From assembly GCA_035235625.1 (NCBI GenBank), contig CP141143.1, positions 40,719,178 through 40,783,177 of the forward strand: a stretch of 64,000 nt of DNA. Direction: 5' to 3'. Position numbers and translations under genes: made by a program. The DNA comes from Saururus chinensis. Its lineage: Eukaryota > Streptophyta > Magnoliopsida > Piperales > Saururaceae. This document shows positions 10,861-24,700 of the stretch, piece after piece. The notes below the pieces were generated by a model, which saw only the letters and a list, made by a program, of their open reading frames with translations, was not told where the DNA came from and ran no database searches. Within the stretch, counting starts at the first letter, position 1. Each line of letters opens with the position of its first letter.

Positions 10861-11123
10861 GTTGGAAGAAAGGGAAAGGAAATACTGGAATTTCATTAAG
10901 CATAACTGTCCAAGGAGGGAGACGACCCTCTTATGGGGAGTCGTGCCCCCCCTCACATGGGGAGTCGTGCCACTAGTTGGCCCGGATCACCCGTGGTCCA
11001 ATAGTGTTCCTATTACAATTTAATAACAAGATGCAAATAATAGTCAACTGCTAACATAAGGGAAACTAGCCTAAATAACAGAAATAAACCACTGAGTCGA
11101 GCTTAGTGCACCCGTGCACAACA
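10861..11123 (-). mobile_element. Fragment of a 3' LTR of a Reina-like chromovirus
   Basis: On the minus strand the sequence after the purine-rich TGGAAGTGTGGTGGAG (11124-11139) starts TGTTGTGCACGGG and runs through GCTTAATGAAATTCCAGTAT, a U5-like phrase. It directly follows the 3' end of the coding part to its right, in the order expected for a minus-strand element. The 3' limit is uncertain. Fossil. Confidence 0.5.
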
Positions 11124-11153
11124 CTCCACCACACTTCCACCCAAGCCTTGTCC

Positions 11154-11420
11154 TCAAGGCGACCATGAAGGGTACCGGAGAAGAAACTCATCCTCAGACA
11201 ACCACGTAGCATCCTCAAGTGGCTGGCCTTGCCAAGAAACTAAAACCTCCGTGGTAATACAACTAGAGCGGCGGACACGGCACTTATCAAGCCACACTGC
11301 AGGAATGGGGTCAGAAGAAGCCACTGAACACATCAATGGAAGAGGTGGAGCATCCACAGCCAGGGAGGGGTCACCGATGCAATGATGCAGCCTAGAAACA
11401 TGAAAAACAAGATGGACCAT
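11154..11420 (-). pseudogene. Chromodomain part of the Reina-like element
   Basis: The translation contains VSWQGQPLEDATWLSEDEFL followed by LRYPSWSP. This matches the W..P...ATWE...E....YP pattern of chromovirus chromodomains. It is the last coding part before the polypurine tract and LTR. Fossil. Confidence 0.75.
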
Positions 11421-11534
11421 CGAACCCGGTGGTAGAGTGAGGCGGTAGGCAACCGATCCAATGTGCTCTTTGACAACATAGGGACCATGAAATCAGGGGG
11501 CCAGCTTAGAGTGCTCTAGCTGGAACAAGGAGGT

Positions 11535-12446
11535 CTAGCGCTGAGGAAGAACAGAGACATAAATCAAGTCTCCCATGGCAAACTCGCACTCTATGTGATG
11601 GCTATCATAAATCTGCTTCATTCTGTTAAGAGCCTCAAACAGGTTCGCCTTAAGCTGGCGAAGAACCTCATCCCGAGTCTGAAGCATGTAGTCAACCTCG
11701 GCCACTGAGGACCGATGGGGAACATAGGAGAGCACTATAGGGGGTGGCTGCCCATATAGTACCTCAAAAGGAGTAAACCCAGCGCGAGCGTGATAAGCAG
11801 TATTATAAGACCACTCAGCCCACAGAAGGAGCTAAAGCCAACGACGGGGCTGAGACATAGTAAAACAGCGTAGGTACTGCTCCAAATAGCGGTTGACGAC
11901 CTCAGTTTGCCCATCAGTCTACGGGTGATAGGCATTACTCATGTACAAAGAAGTGCCGTGTAAAGTGAAGAACTCCTACCAAAACTGAGAGATAAAAATC
12001 CTGTCGTGATCAGAAATGATAGTGCGAGGCATACTGTGCAATTTGGCCACCTCACGAACGTATAGTTCTGCCACAGACTTGGCGGTGTAGAGATGACCGA
12101 GAGCACTAAAGTGGGCATATTTGGACAGCTGATCCACTACCACCATGATCACCGACTTGCCTTGGATCAACGGCAAGGCCTCCACAAAGTCCATAGAAAC
12201 ATCATCCGAAACCTTATCTGGAATGGGCAATGGCTGAAGTAACCCGACAGGAGAGGTGGTGGCGGACTTGGCACACTGACAGACATCACAAGCGGCCACA
12301 TAAGCAGTCACCATGTGATGTACGCCCTGCCACAAGAAGCTCTGACTGACCCGTTTATAGGTGTGGAGGGCACCTTCATGACCTGCCAAGGGAGAAGCAT
12401 GGAAGTGAGCTATGATACGCTGGCGCAGGTCGGTAACCTCAAGCAC
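11535..12446 (-). pseudogene. Integrase part of the Reina-like element
   Basis: The N-terminal zinc-binding region is seen around 12446-12250 (HFHASPLAGHEGALHTYKRV, then CDVCQCAK). The catalytic core begins with SMDFVEALPLIQGKSVIMVV. The C-terminal part lies at 11735-11535 (ANLFEALNRMKQIYDSHHIE and GDLIYVSVLPQR). Domain order and sequences are those of Ty3/gypsy integrases. Fossil, broken. Confidence 0.8.
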
Positions 12447-12461
12447 CCAAAGACGGTCTTT

Positions 12462-13945
12462 CTAGAAGAGAAGGCCATCCTTCCAGGCAAAGCAAGGGCG
12501 TGCTGATGGATCAGACTGGAGGGCCGCAATCAATGTGGTGGTCGGGGGATCATCTTGATATGCCTGTTTCAATTCAACAAGGAATGGATAAACCGGACCG
12601 AAAATAGCCAAACACGAACCTGGAGTGGGGCAGCGAGATAGTGTGTCGGCCACGGTGTTGTCAGATCCCTTCTTGTACACAACCTCATAGTCATAGCCCA
12701 AGAGCCTGCTGACCCACAGCTGCTGCGCGTGAGTGGACACCCGCTGTTCGAGAAAATACTTGAGCGGTTGGTGGTCAGTGCGAATGAGAAACTGCCGGCC
12801 CAGCAAATAAGGGCACCATTTGTCAACCGCGAGAACAATGGCCAGCATCTCTTTCTCGTAGACAGAGAGGGACAGGGAGTGGCCAGCCAAAGCCTTGCTG
12901 AAGTAGGCAATAGGACACTCCTCCTGAAGTAGTATTGCCCCCAGCCCGGCATCAAAGCATCAGTCTCAACCACAAATGACCGGCTGAAATCAGGAAGAAT
13001 CAAAACAGGGGTGGTCGCCATAGCTTGCTTCAACTCCTCAAAGGTTGCCTGGGCAGTGTCAGACCAATGAAAGGCACCTTTCTGTAACAGCTGAGTAAGA
13101 GGGCGAGCAATCTCGCCATAGCGGGGAATAAAGCGCCAATAGTAGCCAGTCAGGCCAAGGAAGCCTCCCAGCGCCAAGGCACAAGTAGGGGATGGCCAAG
13201 ACAGCATGGCGGTCACCTTAGAGGGGTCTGTAGTCATGCCGTCACGAGAGATAATATGACCCAAATATTCCACTTGTGGGCTGCCAAATGAACACTTCGA
13301 TCGTTTAAGAAACAATGAATTAGCTTTCAGGATATCAAAGATAGACCTGAGATGCTCCAAGTGGTCGCCCCATGACTTGCTATAGACAAGTATATCATCG
13401 AAGAACACCAAAATGAAGCGGTGGAGGAAGGGCCGAAAGTGATCATTCATAAGGCTCTAAAATGTAGAGGGAGCATTCGTGAGGCCAAACGGCATAACCA
13501 GGAACTCGAAATGACCATCATGAGTGCGGAAGGCAGTCTTGGGCACATCGGTGGGCTGCATTCGGATCTGATGATAACCTGAATGAAGGTCAAGTTTACT
13601 GAATACAGTAGCACCGGACAGAAGCTCCTCCACCACCTGCATAGGGTATTTGTCCTTCACTGTGATAGCATTCAATGCCCAGTAATCAACACAGAAACGC
13701 CAAGTACCATCTTTCTTACAAACCAGCATCACTGGGGAAGAGAAGGAGCTCGTGCTAAGCCGAATGATACCAGAATGAAGCATGTCCGCCACTAGACGTT
13801 CGATTTCAGCCTTCTGAATGTATGGATAACGATATGGGCGGACATTGGCTGGAGAAGCACCTGGAATGATAGGGATAAAATGGTCATGTGCCCGCACCGG
13901 AGGAAGGCCCTTTGATTCAGCAAACACCGTACCATACTCCGCCAA
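12462..13945 (-). pseudogene. Reverse transcriptase and RNase H part of the Reina-like element
   Basis: Reverse transcriptase hallmarks include [25 protein letters not shown] and DDILVYSKS. RNase H is marked by YEKEMLAIVLAVDKW and LIRTDHQPLKYFLEQ. All are Ty3/gypsy-type. Fossil; several interruptions spread the domain over more than one frame. Confidence 0.85.
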
Positions 13946-14049
13946 GAGGTCAAGAAGATCCTACGGCAAGTCATCTTGCACAACGTCCACTGAGGCCCGC
14001 TGCTGGAGGAGTAGTCCCTGCGATGCGAACCGGAATAGGACCCCATCGC

Positions 14050-14331
14050 CTACGCAGAAAGGAGAGTGCCTGGTTGAGAGCCTTGGATGTGCACCCGCTG
14101 TCCGTTCAGTGTGAAATCCATCACCAGGTCCTTAAAGTTCCAGAGAACGTCCCCAAGCTCTTGGAGCCACTGCACCCCTAACACCACGTCCGCCCCCTTC
14201 GTTGGAAGTAAGAAGTGATCGGTCACAAATGTGTGGCCCTGAATGGAGAGTGCGGCCTGGGTACAGACGTCAGAACTTCGGAGGTGCTTGCCATCACCAA
14301 TCAAGACATCAAAGGGTGTCGAGTCAGACAC
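14050..14331 (-). pseudogene. Aspartic-protease part of the Reina-like element
   Basis: The translation holds HTFVTDHFLLPTKGADVVLG followed by VQWLQELGDVLWNFKDL. This is the C-terminal half of the retropepsin-like domain found between gag and reverse transcriptase in plant gypsy elements. Fossil. Confidence 0.65.
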
Positions 14332-14393
14332 AAAGCAACCTAGCTGCTAAGCAACTTTATCGTTGATGAAGTTGTGAGTAGACCCACTGTTAA

Positions 14394-15681
14394 TCAGAAT
14401 GGCAACCTGTTGCCACTTGAGGTAACCCTGTACTCGCATGGTGCCGGAGTGAATGCCCCTGAAAAAGCATGCACAGAAATCTCCGGCAGTGTATCGGTAG
14501 GGTATGAAGAATCTGGCCCCTCCATCACCTCTGCCTCCTCATCGATCTCCTCCACTAAGAGACTACCCTTGACGGAACAACGGTGCTCTAGGATGAACTT
14601 CTCATTGCAGCGAAAACAAAGCCCTTTTGAATGATGTTCCTCCATTTGCGCCGGAGTGAGACGGCAGACAATCGGGCCAGTCTGAGGGGGCGCTTGGCCA
14701 GCGCGGCCAGCCACTAGCTGCTGGCTGGAGTGGCAAGAGGGGATGCGGTCACAGCAGCCCGAGGGAAGGGTCCGAGCCTGCCCCCATGCCTCTGTCTAGC
14801 CAATTTCTCTTCCTTGATGTGTGCATAACGCACAACATCCCGCATGCTGAAACAGGGAAAATGGCGCATCTCCTCAGAAATCTTTGGTTTGAGCCCTCGC
14901 TTGAACCTGCCCACCAAGGCGGCCACTGGCCAATCAAGGAGGCGGTTAGCCACCTTCATGAACTCCATGTAGTATGCTCTCATGGTGGATATCTGGCGTA
15001 GGGAGGAGAGCATTTCGTTGAAGTCTTGGAACTCATTCGGGCCGAACTGGACGCACAATTCATCGGAGAAGGCGGTCCAAGTGGGGTAGCGCACCTCCTT
15101 CTCAAAGCTCTGAAACCATACCGAGGCATCCCCATCTAGGTGGAAAGCCACTATTCGTAGTCGTTCAGCCTCCGACTGCGTCCCCTGGTAGGCAAAAAAC
15201 TTCTCTGCCTTGTACAGCCACTCAATGGGGTCATCGTCCCCGTTATAGTGCGGGAACTATAGGTGGGCCAAACAGGGTTCCGCCCCACCATGGTGTGCTC
15301 CGCTGTGTCCTGGGTACTCCTCCCAGTCATCCTCCATCTCTTGGTACAAGTTTCGGGGAGGTGACGCCATTGGGGCATTTTCCCGAACACCTAGTGTGCC
15401 TCACGAGTCCCAGGCTTAGGCCTCCCATTCATGGCCTCGTCGACAGTGCCAAAGCGTACACCATCCCGGGCAAAGCGCGTATCGTGGTCTACCGGCGGTG
15501 GGAAGTCAGAGTGGAGAGGTTCTGGAGCCTGGGACGGACCCCCCTTCTCCATGGAAGCTGGCAGCTTGGACAGAAGAGGTGGTGCACACTCTACCTGAAG
15601 CTGGGCAATGGCCAATCCCAAAGCATCGATCTTGGCTACTCCCATGCTCAGAGCCTTGATCTCCGCCACAAGTTGTGCCAT
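14394..15681 (-). pseudogene. Gag part of the Reina-like element
   Basis: Starting near 15681 (MAQLVAEIKALSMGVAKID), the translation passes through a gag core (AFHLDGDASVWFQSFEKEV, FNEMLSSLRQ, GRFKRGLKPKISEEM). It then reaches a zinc-knuckle region with CFRCNEKFILEHRC. Retrotrans_gag plus a CX2C knuckle is typical of plant gypsy nucleocapsids. Fossil, broken. Confidence 0.8.
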
Positions 15682-15751
15682 CGTGAACTTGCCGCTGGAT
15701 TCAAGCGCTGATTTGGGACTATTCGCAGAGGCGAGAAGAGTAAATGAATGG

Positions 15752-18700
15752 CATTTGATTTGTTATTATGAACGTAACAAATGAATGGTAAGCCTCTTTA
15801 AACTTCAAACGATCTTACAATTTGTGAACATTCTTAAGGAACTTCAGTTTTATTCGATTAAAATAATATAAATTGACCAAAAGTAGTCCAATTCACTCAT
15901 CATTTATGGCATTTAATTCATTCTGATGAGCTTAGCAAATAAGTACATATTTATATATAATGACTAAATACACATTTGTGATGAGCTTTGGTGCTTTATT
16001 ATAAATCTAGTTAAACGAATACATTCATATAAGTTAAGAAAGAATGGTCAAATTATGGTATCACTTTTTCCATTTGTATGATTATTGTGCATAACAAATG
16101 ATAGGGAAGTCTCTTAAAGATTTAAACGATATAAAGATTTGTACACATTCTTATGGAAATTCATTTCATATCGATTAAAAGGATATTATAACTTGACCAA
16201 TAGTTGTCTGATTGGTTTGTTGTTTAGTTCGTTTGATTAATCCTTACAAACTTAGAAAATGAGTATGTATTTATTTAATATAATTCAATACACATTTGTC
16301 ACAAGCCTTGGTACTTTGATCTAAATCAATTTAGGCGAATGAAATTATAGAAATTAAGGAAGAACATTCAAATTGTGGTATCACTTTCTCCATTTAATTC
16401 GTTATTTTGAAAGTAACAAATGAATGGGTGGTCTCTTTAAACTTAAAACGATATAATGATTTATGTACATTCTTAACAAACTTTCATTTTAATCGATTAA
16501 AAGGATATAACTTGACTAAAAGAATTTTGATTGGTTCATTATTTAGTTCATTTTATTCATTCTTATGAACTTAGCAAATGAGTACGTATTTATTTAAAAT
16601 AATTAAATACACATTTGCGATGAGCTTCGGAGCTTTGTTATAAAACTAGTTAAGCGAACGAAATCACATTAAGTAATGAAAGAACGGTCAAATTATGGCA
16701 TTACTTTGCCCATTTGATTAGCTTTGTGCACATTCATAAGGAACTTTAGCATTAATCAATTATGGGATATAACTTAACCAAAAGTTGTCCGATGGGTTCA
16801 TCATTTAGTGTGTTCGATTCATTCTTACAAACTTAACAAATGTATACGTATTTATTTAAAATGATTAAATAAACATTCGTGGAAAGCTTTGGTGTTATGT
16901 TCTAAATCTAGTTAAACAAATAAAATAATATAAGTAAAGAAAGGAAGACAAAATTGTTCTATTACTTTATCCATTTGATTTGTCATTGCGAATGTAACAT
17001 ATGAATATGAGGTCTATTTAAACTTTAAAGGATATAACAATTTCTCCACATTCTTCACGAACTTCTGTTTTAGTTGATTTCTCAACATTCTTCACGAACT
17101 TCGATTCATTCATCATTTAGTGCATTTGATTAATTCTTATGAAATTAACAAAGGAGTACATATTTATTTCAAATAATTAAATACACATTCGTGATGAGCT
17201 TTTGTGCTTTGTATTGAATCTAGTTGAGAGAATGAAATCATATACATTAAGGAAGAACAATCAAATTAGGGCATCACTTTCTCCATTTGATTTGTTATTA
17301 CAAACATAACAATTGTATAGGAGATCTCTTTCAACTTTAGGCGATATAACGATTTGTGCATATTCCTAACATACTTTGTTTTAATTGATTAAAAAAATAT
17401 AACTTCACCAAAAGTTGTCTGATTGATTCGTATTTTAGTGCATTTATTTCATTCTAATGAACTTAGAAAATGAGTACATATTTATTTATAATAATTAAAT
17501 ATACATTTGTGACGAGCTTCGATACTTAATTTTAAATCTATTTAAGCAAATGAAATCATATATGTTAAAGAAGAATGACCAAATTGTACAATTACTTTGT
17601 CAATTTTATTCATTATTATGAAAGTAAGAAATGAATGGGAGGTCATGTGCACATTCTTAATGAACTTCGGTTTCAATCGACTGAAAGGATATAACCGATC
17701 AAAAGTTTTCTAAATTGTTCGTCATCTTGTACTTTGATTCATTCATATGAAGATATCAAATGAGTACGTATTTATTGAAAGTAATTAAATAAACATTTGT
17801 GATGAGCTTTTGTGTTTTGTTTTAAATCTAGTTAAGTGATTTAAATCATATATGTTAAGGAAGAACGACCAAAATGTACTATTACTTAGTCAATTTAATT
17901 CGTCATTACGAAAGTAACAAACTAATGAGAGGTTACTTTAAATTTTAAATGATATAATGATTTATACACATTCTCAATGAACTTCAGTTTTAATCGATTA
18001 AAAGGATATAACTTAGCCAAAAGTTATATGAGTTGTTCGTCATTTTTGTATTTGATTCATTCTTACGAACATAATAAATGAGTATGTATTTATTTAAAAC
18101 AATTAAATACGAATTTGTGACAAGCTTTTGTGCTTTGTTTAAAATCTAGTTAAGTGAAAGAAATCATATAAGTTAAGGAAGAATGGTCAAATTGTAGTAT
18201 AACTATGTTCATTTGATTTCTTATTTCAAATGTAATAAACGAATGAGTGATCTCTTTTAACTTTAAATGATAAAACAATTCATACACATTCTTAACAAAC
18301 TTCAGTTTTAATCGATTAAAAGTATATAACTCAACCAAATGTGGTCAAATTGCTACATTGTTTAGTGTAATTAATACATTCTTACAAACTTAGTAAATTG
18401 AGTATTTGTTTATTTATAATATTTAAGTACACATTCACGAAAAGTTTATGTGCTTTGTTCAAAATCTAGTTAAGCAAATAAAATTAAATAAGTTAAGGTA
18501 GAATGGTCAAATTGTGGTATAACTTTGTCCATTTGATCCTTATTACAAAGGTAAAAACTAAATGGGATGCCTCTATAAACATTACATTATATAATGATTT
18601 GTGTGCATTCTTAATAAACTTTGATTTTAATCGATTAAAAGGATATAACTTTACCAAAATTGGTCTGAATTGTCTGTTGATTATTGCATTTGATTCATTC

Positions 18701-21700
18701 TTATGAATTTAAAAATTGAGTGCGTATATATTTAAAACAAATAAATACACATTTGTAACAAGCATTAGTGCTTTGTTTTAAATCTAGTAAAAGGAATGAA
18801 ATCATATAAGTTAAGGAAGAATGGACAAATTGTAGTATCACTTTTTTGTGTTATTCATTATTATGAATGTAACAAATAAATGAGATATCTCTTTTAACTT
18901 TAAATAATATAATGATTTGTGCACATTCTTAATAAATTTTAATTTTAATCGATTTAAAGGATATAACTTGGCCAATAGTGGTCTGATTAGTTCGTCATTT
19001 AGTCCATTTGATTTATTGTTATGAGCTTATCAAATCCATATGTATTTATTTAAAATAATTAAATACACATTCGTGACAAGCTTTGACGCTTTGTTCTAAA
19101 TCTTTAACTTTAAACGATACAATGATTTGTGCACATTCTTAATAAACTTCAATTTTAATCGATTTAAAGGATATAACTTGGCCAATAGTGGTCTGATTAG
19201 TTTGTCATTTAGTCCATTTGATTTATTATTATGAGCTTATCAAATCCATATGTATTTATTTAAAATAATTAAATACACATTCGTGACAAGCTTTGATGCT
19301 TTGTTCTAAATCTAGTTAAGCGAATGAAATAATATAAATTAAGGAAGAAACGACCAAATTCTGCTATTACTTTGTCAATTTGCTTCGTCATTACAAATGT
19401 AACTAATGAATAGGATATCTCTTTAAACTTCAAATGGTATAACAATTTGTGCACATTCTTAATGAATTTCAGTTTTAATCGATTAAAAGGATATCACTTG
19501 AGCAAAAATGGTTTAATTGGTTTGTCATTTAGTGCATTTGATTCATTCTTACAAACTTGGAAAATGAGTATGCATATATTTAAAATAATTAAATACACAT
19601 TTGTGACAAGCTGTGGTGCTTTGTTCTAAATTTAGTTACGTAAGTGAAATCTCAAAAGGAAGAATGGTCAAGTTGTGGTATCACTTTGTCTATTTGATTT
19701 ATTATTACAAACGAAAATTTGGAGGTGTCTTTAAACTTTGAATAATATAATGACTCATGTGCATTCTTAACGAACTTGGATTTTAATTGATTAAAGAGAT
19801 ATAACTTGATAAAAATTAGTCAGATTGGTTCATCGTTTAGTGTGTTTGATTCATTCTTACAAACTTCGCAATTAAGTATGTATTTATTTAAAATAATTAT
19901 CTATATACTCAAGACAAGCTTTCGTGCTTTGTTCTAAATCAAGTTAAGCAAATAAAATTACATAAGTTAGGGAAGAATTGTCAAATTGTGGTATAACTTT
20001 GTCCATTTGATTCATTATTCGGAACAAAATAAATGATTGGGTGGTCTATTTAAAGTTCAAATAATCTAATAATTTATTCACATTATTGACAAACTTCAAT
20101 TTTAATCAATTAAAAGGGTCTAGACTTGACCAATATTAGTCCTAATAGTTTGTCATTTAGAGTGTTCAATTCATTCTTATGAATATAGAAAATGAGTACA
20201 TATTTATATAAGACAATTAACACCACATTCGTGACGAGGTTCAGTGTTTTGTTCTAAATCTAGTGAAACAAATTAAATCATATAAGTTAAGGAAAAACTG
20301 TCAAATTGTGGTATCGCTTTGTCCATTTGAGTCATTATTACGAACATAACAAATGAATGAGAGATCTCTTTTAACTTTATATAATATAATGATTTGTGCA
20401 CAATCTTTACCAGCTTCAGTTTTAATAGATTAAAAGGATATAACTTTACAAAAATGGGTCCGATTGGTTCATCATTTAGTGTGTATGATTTATTCTTACA
20501 AACATAGAAAATAAAAATATATTTATTTAAAATAATTAAATAAACAAACCTCATGAGCTTTGGGCTTTGTTCTAAATCAAGTTAAGCAAATAAAATAAAA
20601 TAAGTTAATAAAGAACGGTCAAATTGAGTTATTTTTTTTTCCATTTGATTTGTCATTATGAACATAACAAATAAATGGGAGGTCTTTTTATACTTGAAAT
20701 GATATAACAATTTGTGCACTTTTTTAATAAACTTCGATTTTAATCTATTAAAAGGATATAACCTAAGAAAAAGTGGTCCAATTGGTTTGTCATTTAGTGC
20801 ATTTGATGTATTCTTAGAATATAGCAAATGAGTATGTATTTAATTAAAACAATTCAATAGATATTCGTGATGAGCTTTGGTGCTTTGTTCTAAATCTAGT
20901 GGAGTGAATGAAGTCATATAAGTTAAGGAATAACGGTCAAATTGTAGTATCACTTTATCCATTTGATGCGTTATTTTGAACGTAACAATTAATGAGAGAT
21001 CTCTTTTTTAACTTTAAATGATATTATGAGTCGTGCATATTCTTGATAAACTTCAATTTAATTGATTAAAACAATATAACTCTACAAAATTGGTCTAATT
21101 GGTTCATCAATTTATTGCATTTATTTCATTCTTACTAACATGGGAAATGAGCTCATTTTTATTTAAAATAATTAAATAATATTTGTAACAAGCATTGGTG
21201 CTTTGTTCTAAATATAATTAAGTGAATGAAATGATACAAGTTAAGGAAAAATGGCCAAATTGTGATATTACTTTATTAGTTTGATTTGTCATTACAAACG
21301 TAAAAAATGAATAAGATATCTCTATAAACTTAAAATTATATAACAATTTTTGCACATTCTTAACAAACTTCAGCATGAATCGATTAAAAGGTTATATAAC
21401 TTGACCAAAAATGGTCCAATTGGTTCATCATTTAATGCATTTGATTCATTCTTATGAATTTTTGGCAAATGAGTACATATTTATTTAAAATAATTAAATA
21501 CATAATTGTGATGAGCTATAGTGTTTTATTCTAAATCCAGTGAAGCGAATAAAATCATATCAGTTAAGAAAGAATGGTCAAATTGTGATATCACTTTGTC
21601 CATTGATTTGCTATTATGAATATTACAAAGGAGGTCTTTTTAAACATTAAACAATATAATGATTTGTGCATATTTATAATGAACTTTGATTTTAATCAAT

Positions 21701-24700
21701 TAAAAAGATATTTAACTATAAGTGCTATGATTGGTTAGTCATTTAGCATATTTGATTCCTTCTTATGAACATCATAAATAAGTACTTATTTATTTAAAAC
21801 AATTATATAAGCATTCCTCATGAGCTTTGGTACTTTGTTTAAAATAGAGTTAAGAAGATGAAATAGTATAAGTTAAGGAAGAACAACCAAATGGTTCAAT
21901 TACTTTGTACATTTGATTCATCATTATGAACGTAACACATGAATGAGAGGTCTCTTTATACTTGCATAGATATAATGATTTGTTCATATTCTAAACGAAC
22001 TTTAATTTTAATCAATTAAAAGGATATAACTTGACAAAAAGTGGTTTGAATAATTCATCATTTAGTGCATGTAATGAATTCTTAGAACTTAGCAAATTAG
22101 AAAATATTTATTTAAAACAATTAAATACACATCTATGATAAGCTTTAGTGCTTTGTTCTATATTTAGTTATGCTAATAAAATCATTTAGTTAAGAAAAAA
22201 TTATCAAATTGTAGTATCACTTTGTCCATTTGATTCATCATTACGAACATAACAAATGATTGAGAGATCTCTTTTAACTTTAAACAATATATCAATTTAT
22301 GCAAATTCTTTACAAATTAATAAATTAAATGGATACTAGTTGACAAAAATTGGTTTGATTGGTTCATCATTTCGTGCATTTGATTCTTTCCTACAAATTT
22401 AGCATATGAGTACATATTTATTTAAAATAATTACATAAACATTCCTACGAGCTTTAGTGCTTTGTTCTAAATCAAATTAAGTGAATGAAATAATATAAAT
22501 TAAGGAAGAATAGGCAAACTACGCTATTACATTGTCCATTTGATTTGTTATTACAAACATAATAAATGATTCAGAGATCCCTTTTAACTTTAAATGATAT
22601 AACAATTTATCCATATTCTTAATTGGTTTTAATCTATTGAAGGGATATGGATTGACCAAAAGTGGTCCAATTTGCTTATTGTTTAGTGCTTTGATTGCAT
22701 TCTTACTTAGCAAATGAGTACGTATTTATTTAAAACATATAAATACCAATTCGTGACAAGTTTTCATGTTGTGTTCTAAATCTAGTTAAGTGAATGAAAT
22801 CATATAAGTTATGGAAGAACATTCATATTATGCTATCACTTTGTTCATTTGATTCATTATTCTAGACATAATAAATGAATGGGAGGTCTCTTTGAAATTT
22901 AAAGAATATTATGATTTGTGGACTTTGGTCTTAATCGATTCAAAAGATATAACTTGACAAAAAGTGGTCCAATTAGTTCGTCATTTAATACGTTTGATTC
23001 ATTCTTATAAACTTAGAAAATGAGTTCATATTTATTAAAAATAATTAAATCTACATTCCTAGCGAGCTTTGGTAATGTTTTCTAAATCTAGTTAAGGAAG
23101 AACAATCAAATTGTTAGATCACTTTCTCCAATTGACTTGTTAATACCAACGTAACAAATGGATTAGAGATCTCTTTCAACTTTAAATGATATAATGATTT
23201 GTTCATAAACTTATCAAACTTTGGTTTTAATTGATAAAAGGAGATAACTTAACCAAATGTGGTCCAATTGGTTCATCGTTTAGTTCGTTTAATTCATTCC
23301 TATGAACATAGAAAATGAGTGCTTATTTATTTAAAATATACATTGGTGACGAGCTTCAGTGCTTTGTTCTAAATTTAGTTAAGCGAGTGAAAATATTTAA
23401 GTTAAGGAAGAATGACCAAATTTTATGATTACTTTGTCCATTAGATTCCTCATTACCAACATAACAAATGAATTGGGATCTTATTAAAGTTTAAACAATA
23501 TAACAATTTGTACATATTCTTAATGAAATTTGGTTGTAATCGATTAAAATGATATAATGTGACCAAAATTTCTCCGATTGATTCATCGTTTGGTGAGTTT
23601 GATTCATTCTTATAAACTTTACAAATGAGTATATATTTATTTAAAATAATTAAGTATTCATTCATGAAGAGCTTTGGTACTTTGTTCTAAATCAAGTTAA
23701 GCGAATGAAATCAAATAAGTTAAGAAAGAATGGTTAAATTGTGGTATCACTTTGTCAATTTGATTCTTTATTATAAACATAACAAATGAATAAGTGGTCT
23801 CTTTAAACATTTAATAATATAATGTTTTCTACATATTCTTAAGGAACTCGGTTTTAATGGATTAAAAGGATGTAACTTGACCAAAATTAGTCTAATTAGT
23901 TTGTCTTTTAGTCCATTTGATGCATTCTTACGAACTTAGAAAATGATTACATATTTAATAAAAATAATTAAATCCACATTTGTGATGAGATTTGGTTCTT
24001 TGTTCTAAATCTAGTTAAGCAAATGAAATCATGTAAGTAAAGACAGAATAGCCCAATTGTGGTATCACTTTCTACCTTTGATATATTATTACAAATGTAA
24101 CAAATTAATAGGACTCTTTAACTTTTAAATGATTTAATGATTGGTGCACATTCTTATTTAGGTTTAATTGATTAAAAAATATAAATTGACCAAAGTGGTA
24201 TGATTGGTTCATTGTTTAGTGCGTTTGATGCATTCTTACGAATATTGGAAATTAGTACATATTTATTTAAAATAATTAGATACACATTCATGGTTAGTAT
24301 TAGTGTTTTGTTCTAAATTGAGTTAAGCGAATAAAATCATATCAGTTAAGGAAGAACGATCAAATTGTGGTATCACTTTGTCCATTTGATTCATTATTAT
24401 GAATGTAACAAATGCATGGGAGAACATTTTTGACCTTTAGATAATGTAATAATTTGTGCACATTCTTAACAAACTTTAGTTTTAATTGATTAAAACGATA
24501 TAACTAGACCAAAAGTGGTCTTATTGGTTCGTTGTTTAATTTGTTTGATTCAATTTTACAAACTTAGCAAATGAATATTTATTTATTTAAAATAATTATA
24601 TACATACTTGTGACAAGCTTTGGTGCTTTATTCTAAATCTAGTTAAGCAAATAACAAGTTAAAGAAAAATATCTAAAATGTGCTCTTACTTTGTCTATTT

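Larger units (their letters stand above)
11124..15751 (-). mobile_element. Broken Reina-like Ty3/gypsy chromovirus, internal region
   Basis: About 4.6 kb on the minus strand holding, in the order expected of Ty3/gypsy, gag, protease, reverse transcriptase, RNase H, integrase and a C-terminal chromodomain. The gag start lies near 15681, and only a short leader precedes it before satellite resumes at about 15752. The primer-binding site and 5' LTR are therefore absent. The element is broken, with roughly ten or more interruptions spread over several frames. Chromoviruses read heterochromatin marks through their chromodomain, which fits residence in a satellite array. Clade naming (Reina) is by general resemblance of the gag knuckle and chromodomain. 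Confidence 0.85.
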
